Origin: Bacillota bacterium
Lineage (GTDB): Bacteria; Bacillota; Sulfobacillia; JAJYWN01
Direction: 5' to 3'
DNA length: 44,726 nucleotides
Assembly: GCA_021791495.1 (NCBI GenBank)
Contig: JAJYWN010000057.1
Span: 1-44,726 of the forward strand
Shown piece after piece: positions 33,585-42,400 of the stretch (positions are counted from its first letter, which is position 1; each line of letters begins with the position of its first letter). The notes below the pieces were generated by a model. It saw only the letters and a program-made list of their open reading frames with translations, was not told the DNA's origin and ran no database searches. Both the position numbers and the translations under genes were made by a program.

Positions 33585-34376
33585 CTACTTCTTCAAGAAC
33601 TCAGCCAGCCAGTTCTTGTCCTTCGGGCCGATGACGTTGGCGATCACCGTGCCGACGAGGACCGCGGCGATGATCAGGATCTTGTACCAGTCTTCGGCCA
33701 CCAGCGAACCGACCAGGACGGGGTTCTTGGAAATGTAGGCCGAAGCAGCGTAGATCTCCTCGCCGATAAGGGTGTAGTCACAGGCTACTACGAAGAAGGG
33801 GAGCTGAGCGGTGGAGGTCGTCCCGGAGATCTGGACGGCGCCCACTTGAGATCCGACTTCAGCCAGCGTCAGGGCCTCGGCGTAGAAGTAGCCGACCATG
33901 ATGTTGGCCGCGGGTTTCTCACGGGCGAAGATGCCGACGACGGCGGTGGTGTAACCGAACTGGGATGGGGAGAGGTACCGCACGTCGTCCGGGTTGAAAG
34001 CGTCGGGGCGACCGGCTTCAAGGTAGGATTGCTTGATGATCTCAGTATTGACGGTCATGACCAGATAGCTGCGGCAGGTGTTGATGAGTCGGCAGTCGTA
34101 CTTGGCGCACATGTTCGCCACGTGGCCCAGCACGCCCCAGAAGGCGAAGGTTTCAGCATCGGAGACACCGCCCAGACCATGGGTGGTATGGACCGGACGG
34201 CCCATTTCCGTGGCACGGCCGACGGCTTCGTCCAAGGCTTCGAGACCGGCGATCTTGTTGATGGCCGGAATCTTCATGCCCGCCCTGGCACGGGTGATGA
34301 GAACCCACACCGCGATGCAGAGAAGAATCATCGCAAGGGCGTCGACGGTGTAACCCTTGACAAAGAACGCGTTCAC
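33585..34376 (-). CDS. Double-anchored membrane protein, possibly DUF6754 family (gene A)
   Basis: The 263-residue protein is the first gene of the cassette (GTG start after AAGGAGGTG). It has an N-terminal helix (about 9-27), a central soluble domain and a C-terminal helix (about 231-250). Distinctive segments are HTTHGLGGVSDAETFAFWG, AGRPDAFNPDDVRYLSPSQFGY, EKPAANIMVGYFYAEALTLAE and GTTSTAQLPFFVVACDYTLIGEEIYAASAYIS. From memory this resembles the uncharacterised DUF6754 family. The soluble part may be an alpha/beta fold. Its overall layout mirrors gene C. Confidence 0.8.
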   Translation of the reverse strand: MNAFFVKGYTVDALAMILLCIAVWVLITRARAGMKIPAINKIAGLEALDEAVGRATEMGRPVHTTHGLGGVSDAETFAFWGVLGHVANMCAKYDCRLINTCRSYLVMTVNTEIIKQSYLEAGRPDAFNPDDVRYLSPSQFGYTTAVVGIFAREKPAANIMVGYFYAEALTLAEVGSQVGAVQISGTTSTAQLPFFVVACDYTLIGEEIYAASAYISKNPVLVGSLVAEDWYKILIIAAVLVGTVIANVIGPKDKNWLAEFLKK

Positions 34377-34707
34377 TATTCTTTCACCTCCTTACTTTTG
34401 GATTTACTACGGGACACGAATCGCACGGCAGTAATTCGTCGAATCGGAAGGAATTCCTTCATCTGGCTCTGGCCAGATGATAAGACGTGGCCCTACTTTT
34501 TTGACTTTTTCGGCATCACGCCTCCTCTCGCTTTGTCTCGCCTCCTTTCCGGAAAAGGCCTGAAACCCAACCCCTTTCCCCCTTCTGCCAGGTTCTCTCG
34601 ACCGGACAGGAAACCCCCCCTGGTTGTTGAATACACTCGCCGGACGGTAGACAAGTCTAATCCCAACCATACCCACTAAAAGATATCGCTGGAAGGGGTA
34701 ATTAAGA
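34377..34707 (-). promoter_or_regulatory. Divergent region between the membrane cassette and glmU, with a structured leader
   Basis: No gene of normal size lies here. On the minus strand, ahead of gene A, there is a 14-bp perfect palindrome (GAAGGAATTCCTTC, 34447-34460). It is joined to a 9-bp perfect hairpin (TCATCTGGC 34459-34467 with GCCAGATGA 34472-34480). A tiny frame of seven codons (MPKKSKK, 34516-34493) has a strong GAGGAGG site 4 nt upstream and may be a leader peptide. A short palindrome TAGACAAGTCTA (34648-34659) lies closer to glmU. No convincing -35/-10 pair was found for either direction. Confidence 0.45.
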
Positions 34708-36096
34708 ATGGCCGGAACGGTGGCCGTAGTACTTGCCGCGGGACTCGGGAAGCGCATGCGGTCGACTCACCCCAAAGTCACCCACCAGGTCGGCGGAGAG
34801 CCCGTCATCCGGTTGGTCCTGCGAGCCCTGGAGCCGCTAGACTTAGAAAGAATCGTCGTCGTGGTCGGGCACGGGGCCGACGAAGTGAAGGACTTGGTTT
34901 CGAAGTCCGCGGTAGCCGGCCGGGTCCAGTTCGCCGTCCAGGAGGAGCAGCTCGGCACCGGACACGCCGCGCTCACCGGCGTACAGGCCCTCGATGATTT
35001 CCGGGGGAACATCCTCTTGATGAACGGCGACATGCCGCTGGTCACCTCCGGGCTCCTGGACCGCTTCCTCTTTTTGCACGAAAGCCGCGGCGCCGCCGCC
35101 ACCATCCTGACCACCCGTATGCGCGACCCCTCGGGATACGGGCGTGTCCTCCGGAACGAGGACGGTAAGGTCAAGGCCGTGCGCGAGGAGCGTGACGCCA
35201 CCGACGAAGAGCGCCGCATCAACGAGATCAACGCCGGCGTCTTCGCCTTCCGGCAGCCACCTCTGGCGGAAGCCTTGATGGAACTCCGTTCCGATAACGA
35301 CCAGGGCGAGTACTACCTGCCGGACGTCATCCCGGCGCTTCTCGGGAAGGGGCACCAAGTCGAGGCCGTCATGGCCGAGGACAGCGAGATCACCCAGGGA
35401 ATCAATTCCCGCTCCCAACTGGCGCAATGCGACGCCACTCTGCGCTTCAAGATGGCCCGCGCCCTGATGGCCGCCGGGGTCACCGTGCTGGACCCCCAGA
35501 GTACCCATATCGGACCGGAAGTCCAGTGCGGCCAAGATACGGTCATTCTTCCCTTCACCGTGCTGCGCGGCCGGGTCGTCATCGGACGGGACTGCGTCAT
35601 TGGCCCGAGTTCCTACATCGTTGACTCGGAGATCGGAGATGGGTCGAAGGTCTTTTACTCGGTCATCGAGGAGAGCAAGGTCGGCGGGGGCGTCACGGTC
35701 GGTCCGTTCTCCCACCTCCGCCCGGACAGCGACGTGAAGGACGGGGCCAGGGTGGGCAACTACGCCGAGATCAAGAACTCCACCATCGGCCGCGGCACCA
35801 AGGTGTCACACCATAGCTACATCGGGGACGCTGCTTTGGGGGATGACGTTAACGTGGGCGCCGGTGTGGTCTTCGTGAACTACGACGGTGTGGCCAAGCA
35901 CCACACCGCGATTGGGGACGGGGCGTTTCTGGGCTGCAATGTGAACCTGGTGGCGCCGGTGACGGTTGAGCCGGGGGCATATGTGGCAGCGGGATCGACC
36001 ATCACCCACACCGTGCCGGCGAAGGCCTTGGGCGTAGCCCGGGCGCGCCAGAGCAATATCGAGGGTTGGGTCGACCGGAAGCACCGCAAGTCGTAG
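34708..36096 (+). CDS. glmU: Bifunctional N-acetylglucosamine-1-phosphate uridyltransferase/glucosamine-1-phosphate acetyltransferase
   Basis: The 462-residue enzyme makes UDP-GlcNAc for peptidoglycan. The N-terminal pyrophosphorylase domain has VVLAAGLGKRMRSTHPK. The C-terminal half is a left-handed beta helix of hexapeptide repeats (for example IGPEVQCGQDTVILPFTVLRG, ending GDGAFLGCNVNLVAPVTVEPGAYVAAGSTIT), which carries the acetyltransferase. Length and order match the family. GGAAGGGG precedes the ATG. It is followed 13 nt later by prs, as in Bacillus (gcaD-prs). Confidence 0.96.
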   Translation: MAGTVAVVLAAGLGKRMRSTHPKVTHQVGGEPVIRLVLRALEPLDLERIVVVVGHGADEVKDLVSKSAVAGRVQFAVQEEQLGTGHAALTGVQALDDFRGNILLMNGDMPLVTSGLLDRFLFLHESRGAAATILTTRMRDPSGYGRVLRNEDGKVKAVREERDATDEERRINEINAGVFAFRQPPLAEALMELRSDNDQGEYYLPDVIPALLGKGHQVEAVMAEDSEITQGINSRSQLAQCDATLRFKMARALMAAGVTVLDPQSTHIGPEVQCGQDTVILPFTVLRGRVVIGRDCVIGPSSYIVDSEIGDGSKVFYSVIEESKVGGGVTVGPFSHLRPDSDVKDGARVGNYAEIKNSTIGRGTKVSHHSYIGDAALGDDVNVGAGVVFVNYDGVAKHHTAIGDGAFLGCNVNLVAPVTVEPGAYVAAGSTITHTVPAKALGVARARQSNIEGWVDRKHRKS

Positions 36097-36109
36097 GGGG
36101 GACAGTCCA

Positions 36110-37069
36110 GTGGTACTAAGTGAATACGGCAAAGATGGCAGCTTGAAAGTTTTCAGCGGCAACGCTAACCGGGCTCTGGCGGACGAGATCTGCTCTCACC
36201 TGCAGATTCCGGTGGGAAAGATGGAAGTGGGGCATTTCTCCGATGGCGAGTGCAAGGTCATCGTTCAGGAAAACGTCCGCGGCGACGACTGTTTCGTCAT
36301 CCAACCCACCTGCGGCCCGGTGAACGACAATCTTATGGAACTCCTTGTCATCATCGACGCTCTCCAGCGGGCCTCCGCGCGGCGCATCACCGCGGTCATC
36401 CCCTACTTCGGGTACGCCCGTCAGGACCGCAAGACCCGCGGCCGCGAACCCATCACCGCCAAGCTGGTGGCCAACCTCATCACCACGGCCAACGCCTCGC
36501 GGGTCCTGACCATGGACCTCCACGCCGGCCAGATCCAGGGGTTTTTCGACATCCCCTTGGACCACCTGACCGCCATGCCCATTCTGGCCGAGTATTTTAA
36601 GGCTAAGAACCTTCCTAACCCAGTGGTGGTCTCGCCCGACCTGGGCGGCGTCACGCGTGCCCGCGCCCTGGCCGACCGACTGGGGGCCGAAATCGCCATT
36701 ATCGAGAAACGGCGTCCCGAACCCAACAAGGCCCAGATCATGAACATCATTGGCAAGGTGAAAGGCAAGACCGCCATCATGGTCGATGACATCATCGATA
36801 CCGGCGGGACCATCGCCCTTGGGGCGCAGGCGTTGAAGAAGAAGGGCGCGAACGAGGTCTACGCCTGCTGCACCCACGGCATCTTCTCCGGCGGAGCCCC
36901 GACCAAGCTGGGGAACGCGCCCGTCGAAGAAGTGGTGGTCATGAACACCATCCCGCTGACGCCGGCGAACTCGCACGATAAGTTCAAAGTGCTTTCCTGC
37001 GCCAAGATCTTCGCCGAGGCCATCGGCCGGGTGCACCAAAACCATTCGGTTTCGACCCTTTTCAGCTAG
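36110..37069 (+). CDS. prs: Ribose-phosphate pyrophosphokinase
   Basis: The 319-residue enzyme makes PRPP from ribose 5-phosphate and ATP. Signatures include FSDGECKVIVQENVRG, YARQDRK, DLHAGQIQGFFD and the PRPP loop IMVDDIIDTGGT. The GTG start at 36110 follows GGGGGGAC. PRPP is also the effector of PurR encoded upstream. Confidence 0.96.
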   Translation: MVLSEYGKDGSLKVFSGNANRALADEICSHLQIPVGKMEVGHFSDGECKVIVQENVRGDDCFVIQPTCGPVNDNLMELLVIIDALQRASARRITAVIPYFGYARQDRKTRGREPITAKLVANLITTANASRVLTMDLHAGQIQGFFDIPLDHLTAMPILAEYFKAKNLPNPVVVSPDLGGVTRARALADRLGAEIAIIEKRRPEPNKAQIMNIIGKVKGKTAIMVDDIIDTGGTIALGAQALKKKGANEVYACCTHGIFSGGAPTKLGNAPVEEVVVMNTIPLTPANSHDKFKVLSCAKIFAEAIGRVHQNHSVSTLFS

Positions 37070-37204
37070 ATTCCTAACCCAAGCCTGCCTCCGGACAGTT
37101 GGCGACCGAGAAGGTGCGTGTGTGGTGCGTATCGTGGGGTGGGGGGTATCCGCCGCCATGGGGTCTTGGGAGTCAATTCGGGATACTCTTCCAAGTCCAA
37201 CAGA

Positions 37205-37472
37205 GTATCTTGGTTTTACCCCCGGCGATTGAGCCGGCTTTCACGAGGAGGCGGCAAATCTCCGGGGGTGTGGATCACGAGACCTTGCTTTCCTTTCTGC
37301 TGCTAGAACGCGTGAGTTCACATTCGCGTTTTCGGATAGCGCGACAGCCCGGAGGAAAATAGGTTCGTGACGGGGCACGGGTGGGTTCCGACAGTCGGCG
37401 GCAAAGGCCCAAGAAGGCTCTCTAATACCCCCCCAGGGTATGGTTCCACGAAGGGGGGTAAAACCAAGATAC
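37205..37472. repeat. 268-bp unit bounded by perfect 19-bp inverted repeats in the prs-rplY gap
   Basis: GTATCTTGGTTTTACCCCC (37205-37223) is repeated as its exact complement at 37454-37472. The 640-base gap (37070-37707) otherwise holds several smaller palindromes: GGGTAT/ATACCC across 37438-37476, a CCGCGG pair near 37519-37545, and GATACTCT/AGAGTATC near 37185-37210. It holds no convincing gene. The arrangement could be a MITE-like relic or a structured RNA. Confidence 0.7.
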
Positions 37473-37619
37473 CCTGTCAATTCGAGAAAGGTGTCTGGGA
37501 TTTACTCCACCTGTGGTCCCCGCGGCGCCTCGGCACGAACCGCGGGTGGAATGGCGGGTTATCGAGGACTTCCTCGCCAAGTGCACTTCGGTGGACTCTC
37601 GCGATAGATGGCGTACAGT

Positions 37620-37648
37620 TTGACAGGCCTGGAAAAAGACCATAAGAT
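37620..37648 (+). promoter_or_regulatory. Promoter for rplY
   Basis: TTGACA (37620-37625) and TAAGAT (37643-37648) are 17 bp apart, with the predicted start about 55 nt before the rplY ATG. Confidence 0.7.
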
Positions 37649-37707
37649 AAGGAATGGCCTTATTTGGCCTGGAGCACAGCTTTAAGCGTTGAAAGGAGTC
37701 CCACTAG

Positions 37708-38382
37708 ATGCAGATCATCGGCCTTGAAGTAGAACCGCGCCAAACCGGCAAAGGCCTGGTCCATAGTCTCCGCCGTTCCGGCTACGTCCCGGCAGTGGTT
37801 TACGGCGGCGGTCGGGCGGCCACGGCAGTGAAAGTGAAGACCCGTGATTTCCAGAAAGTGATGGCCACCGGGTCGGGTCGCAATAACCTGCTCCGCCTGG
37901 AAAGCGCCGGAGCGGCCAACCCGCCCACGGCCGTTATCAAGGAGCTGCAAGTCGACCCGGTCAGCGGCAACTACTTGCACGTTGACTTCCAGGAGATTGA
38001 CCTCACCGAGAAGCTCCATACCACCGTCCCCGTGACGCTGGTGGGCGAGCACGCCGTGGAATCCCGCGGCGGGGTCGTCCAGCACCAGCTCTGGGAAATC
38101 GAGATCGAGTGCCTGCCCACCCAGATCCCGGACCACATCCGGGCGGACATCGGCAAGTTGGATATCGGCGACAGCATCACCGCCGGTCAACTGCCGCTGC
38201 CCGAAGGGGTCACCCTCGTCTCCGAGGCGGACGAGGTCATCGTGTCCATCGTGGCGCCCAAGCGTACGGTGGAAGAGGAGCCGGCCGCGGGCGAAGCCGC
38301 CGGGACCGCCGGCGCCGCCGCTACTCCGGCCGAGCCCGAAGTAGTGAAGAAGGGCAAGAAGGAAGAAGAAGAAAAGGACTAA
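37708..38382 (+). CDS. rplY: Ribosomal protein bL25 (Ctc/general stress family)
   Basis: The 224-residue protein binds 5S rRNA. The N-terminal L25 domain (HSLRRSGYVPAVVYGGG) and the C-terminal TL5-type domain (VPVTLVGEHAVESRGGVVQHQLWEIEIECLPTQIPDHI) are in the normal order. It ends in an acidic/lysine-rich tail of about 35 residues. In Bacillus this position is ctc. GAAAGGAG precedes the ATG. Confidence 0.95.
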   Translation: MQIIGLEVEPRQTGKGLVHSLRRSGYVPAVVYGGGRAATAVKVKTRDFQKVMATGSGRNNLLRLESAGAANPPTAVIKELQVDPVSGNYLHVDFQEIDLTEKLHTTVPVTLVGEHAVESRGGVVQHQLWEIEIECLPTQIPDHIRADIGKLDIGDSITAGQLPLPEGVTLVSEADEVIVSIVAPKRTVEEEPAAGEAAGTAGAAATPAEPEVVKKGKKEEEEKD

Positions 38383-38400
38383 GAGAAGGACTAGTTTGGC

Positions 38401-38994
38401 TTGAAACTCATCGTCGGCCTCGGCAATCCGGGGTCGGAGTACGCCGGGACCAAGCACAATGTGGGCTTCATGGTCCTGGACGAGCTGGGGCGCCGCCACC
38501 GCATTACGTTGAAGAAACGGGGCGAGACCAGCGCCGGGCCCGGGTACATCAAAACCGAGAAAGTAGTTTTACTCAAGCCGCTGACGTACATGAACCTCAG
38601 CGGCTTGGCCGTCTCGCGGGTACTGCGCGGGAACGGCCTGACCGCGGCCGACCTTGTCGTGGTCCAGGACGACATGGACCTGCCCTTCGGCCGGTTGCGC
38701 CTGCGCTTCGGCGGCCGGTCCGGCGGACACCACGGCATCGATTCCATCATCGCCGAGATCGGCGACTCCGAATTCCTCCGCATCAAGATCGGCATCGGGC
38801 GCCCGCCGGAGGGCGACGCCGTGCGGCACGTGCTGACCGGGTTCAGCCTGGAGGAAACCCAGCTCCTGGACAGGGCCATCCTAAGGGCGGCGGATGCCGT
38901 CGAGATGGTGACGGGTGAGGGGGTCGAGCGGGCGATGAACCTGTTCAACCGCCGGGACGATGAAGCCGAGGCCGCGGAGAAAGACCGGCAGTGA
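38401..38994 (+). CDS. pth: Peptidyl-tRNA hydrolase
   Basis: The 197-residue enzyme frees tRNA from stalled peptidyl-tRNA. It has the classic N-terminus MKLIVGLGNPGSEYAGTKHNVGF with catalytic His19, then LKPLTYMNLSG and VVQDDMDLPFG. The TTG start at 38401 follows rplY by 18 nt. In Bacillus the gene is called spoVC. Its stop overlaps the next gene's GTG. Confidence 0.95.
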   Translation: MKLIVGLGNPGSEYAGTKHNVGFMVLDELGRRHRITLKKRGETSAGPGYIKTEKVVLLKPLTYMNLSGLAVSRVLRGNGLTAADLVVVQDDMDLPFGRLRLRFGGRSGGHHGIDSIIAEIGDSEFLRIKIGIGRPPEGDAVRHVLTGFSLEETQLLDRAILRAADAVEMVTGEGVERAMNLFNRRDDEAEAAEKDRQ

Positions 38995-39494
38995 GCGGTA
39001 ACCCTGTCTTCGGGTGGGCGGCCGCCGTTGTCCTAGCGGGCCTCACCGCCTGGGCCGGAAACCGCTGGGCGGTTCCTCCCTTTGGGTGGTGGGGCGTGGC
39101 CTTTGTATCTCCGGCGGTGGAAGAGGCAGCTAAGACCTTTTGGGCCATGGCCCTGGCGGGTGGGCCCCTGGTGATTTTGGTACACGCCGGGTTCGGCCTG
39201 GTCGAAGGGGTCAAGGACATGGTGGCGGACCCCGCCCGCACGGCGCACCGCGGGGTGCCGGCCGTGCCCTGGACTCCGGTCTTCGCCGCGGCGGCCTCGC
39301 ATTTGGCGTTTGGGGCGGTGACCGCTGTGGTCGCTTCGCTGGTCGCCGTTGGCACGGGTGCGGGTGCGAAGGCGGGTTCGTGGTGGCCCTGGGCGGCGGG
39401 GGCGCTGGGAGCGTTCGCCTTGCATGCGGCGTGGAACTATTCCCTACTGAGGGCCATGGTGCGGGCCAAAACCCCAAGGAAAGGCGGCCGGTGA
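38991..39494 (+). CDS. Small PrsW/CPBP-like membrane protein
   Basis: The 167-residue hydrophobic protein has about five membrane segments. Motifs resemble the PrsW/CPBP intramembrane-protease superfamily: SPAVEEAAKTF (EExxK), HAGFGLVEGV, ASHLAFGAV and LHAAWNYSLL. It overlaps pth (GTGA) and precedes mfd by 3 nt, occupying the position of Bacillus yabK (a small protein of unknown function). Whether it is an active protease or a binding partner is unknown. Confidence 0.6.
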   Translation: MSGNPVFGWAAAVVLAGLTAWAGNRWAVPPFGWWGVAFVSPAVEEAAKTFWAMALAGGPLVILVHAGFGLVEGVKDMVADPARTAHRGVPAVPWTPVFAAAASHLAFGAVTAVVASLVAVGTGAGAKAGSWWPWAAGALGAFALHAAWNYSLLRAMVRAKTPRKGGR

Positions 39495-39497
39495 GAG

Positions 39498-42400
39498 GTG
39501 GATAGACTGCTGAACCTTGCCTCTGTCTGGCCGGCCTTCGGCACGCTATCCGAGGGGCTGGAGTCGGGCAAGACCCGGCCCCTGGTCCACGGCCTGGCGG
39601 GCTCACAGAAGACCTTCTTGGCGGCGGCGCTGGTGGCCCGGCGGCGCGCGCCGCTGCTCTACGTCACGGCCACCCTCCAGCAGGCCGAGCGGGTGCGCGA
39701 CGACCTTCTGACCCTGCTTCCCGACGAGAGCGTGGAAGTGCTGCCCCCGCTCGAAGTCCTGCCCTTCGAGGTCATTGCCGAGAGTTCGGACATCTTCGGC
39801 CGCCGCCTGTCGATCCTCGATGGTCTGGCCCGCGGGCGGCTGCGGGTGGTGGTGGCCCCCTTGGGGGCCCTGTTGCGCCTGCTCATGCCGGTGGACCTGT
39901 TCCGCGCGGCCGAAATCGAGGTGGTCAAGGGACAGGAGCTGGCCCTCGACCGTCTGGTGGCGGCGTTGGCCGCCCAAGGGTACGGCCGCGTGGATCAGGT
40001 GGAAGCGCGGGGGGACTTCGCCGTGCGCGGCGGTCTGGTGGACGTCTTCCCCTTGACCTTGGCCTATCCCGTGCGGGTGGAATTCTTCGGCGACGAGGTC
40101 GACAGCATCCGCCCCTTCGCCGTCGACACGCAGCGCTCGGTGGGCGACCTGGAGCGGGTGGCCTTCCCGCCTGCGCGCGAAATTGTTTTCCCGGCCGACG
40201 CTGTGGCCGGCGCTTCGGCCAAAATCCGTAAGGACTTGGCGGCGGCGCTGAAGCGCTTGGAGAAGGCGGGGGAGAAGGAGGCGGCGGACCGGCTGGCGTC
40301 GCGGGTGGAGGCGCACCTGGAGCGGCTGGCCCAGGATCCCTTCGCTCCGGAGATGGACCAGTACGCCCCCTATGTCTTCCCGGAAATGGCGGGGCTGGTG
40401 GAGTATCTGGGGGACGATGCGCTTATTTTCGTGGACGACCCGGCGCGGCTGCGGCAGGCCGCCACCGACTTCGGCAAGCAGACCGGCGAGACAGTGGCTT
40501 CGCTGATCGGGTCCGGCCGGCTATTGGCGGGGCAGGCCCGTCTCTACACCGACTTTGAGGGCCTGATGGGTTCCTTGGGGGCGCGCCGCACCATCTTCCT
40601 GTCGCTCCTGCTACGCAAGCCGCCTTTCGTCGACCCGGACTTGGTGGTGGCCGCCGAGACCCGGCCCGTAGCCTCCTTCCAGGGGCAGCGCGAGCCTTTC
40701 CTGGAAGAGGCGCACCGCTGGTATCTGCGAGGGGCGTCGGTGGCGGTGTTATCCGCCACGGCCGACCGCCTGGAGCGGGTGGCCCACGGGCTGCGCGAAT
40801 ATGAAGTGCCTTTTGTGATGGCCGGCGCCACGCCCCTTGACCTCGCTCCTTCGCCCTCTCCGGCCGCATTCTGGCTGGCCGCCGGCGATCTGGAGACCGG
40901 CTTTGAACTCCCTGGCGCCGCCAACCTGATCGTCATCACCGACTCGGAGATCTTCGGACGGACCAAACGCCGTACCAAGCCCCGCCCCCCCGGCGAGGGC
41001 ATCCGCCTAGCCAGCTACCAGGACCTCAAGGTCGGCGACTACGTGGTCCACGTCAACCACGGTATCGGGAAATACCTTGGCGTCCGCACGGTCCAGATCG
41101 AGGGCGTCAGCCGCGATTATCTCTTCATTAAGTATGCCGGCGAGGACAGCCTCTACGTCCCCACCGACCAACTGGGGCTGGTCCAGAAGTACGTGGGGGC
41201 CGAGGCTGAGGAGCCACGCCTCTTTAAGCTGGGCGGTTCCGAATGGGCGCGAGTGAAGAATAAGGTCCGGGGCGCGGTGCGCGAGATGGCCCAGGAACTG
41301 TTGCGCCTCTACGCCGTACGCCAGACCACGGAGGCCCACGCCTTCGCCGCCGACGCGCCCTGGCAGGCGGAGTTTGAGGATTCCTTCCCCTATGAGGAGA
41401 CGCCCGACCAACTGAAGGCCACGGACGAGATCAAGTCGGACATGGAACAGCCGCGCCCCATGGACCGCCTCCTGTGCGGGGACGTCGGCTACGGTAAGAC
41501 CGAGGTGGCGGTGCGCGCCACCTTCAAGGCCGTGGTGGAAGGGAAGCAAGTGGCGGTGCTGGTCCCCACCACCATCCTGGCCCAGCAGCACTTCAATACC
41601 TTCACCGAGCGCTTCAAGGGCTACCCTTTCAACATCGCCCTCCTCTCCCGTTTCCGCAGCGAGGCGGAGCAGGAGAAGACGCTGCGCGCGCTACGCACCG
41701 GCGGGGTGGACGTGGTGGTGGGCACCCACCGGCTGCTCCAGGAGGACGTGCGTTTCAAGGACCTTGGACTTTGGATCATCGACGAGGAACACCGCTTCGG
41801 CGTGGCCCATAAGGAGCGCCTGAAAAGACTGCGCGAGAACGTCCATGTCCTCTCGCTCTCTGCGACCCCCATCCCGCGGACCATGCACATGGCCCTGGCC
41901 GGCATCCGTGATATGAGTGTCATCGAGACGCCGCCGGAGGACCGTTTCCCGGTGCAGACCTTCGTGGTGGAGTACGACGAGGCCCTAATCGCCGACGCCA
42001 TCCGGCGGGAGTTGGACCGGGGCGGGCAGGTCTATTACGTGCAGAACCGGGTCCACTCCATCGATCGGGCGGCGGCGCGTGTGTCGGAACTGGTGCCCGA
42101 GGCGCGGGTGGGCATCGGCCACGGGCAGATGCGTGAGGAGCGGCTGGAGCGCGTGATGCTGGACTTCCTTCAGAACGAGACCGACGTCCTGGTATGCACC
42201 ACCATCATCGAGTCGGGCATCGACATCCCGAACGTGAACACCTTGATCGTCGAGGAATCCGATAAGATGGGGCTGGCCCAGCTTTACCAGCTGCGCGGCC
42301 GCGTCGGGCGTTCGAACCGCCTGGCCTACGCCTATTTCACCTTCCGGAAGGAGAGGGTGCTGTCGGAGACGGCCGAGCGGCGGCTGGGCGCCATCAAGGA

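Noticed and set aside
37099-37645. Open frames of 79-92 codons in the prs-rplY gap
   Set aside because: They lack ribosome sites, run through inverted repeats and have no recognisable domains; more likely non-coding.
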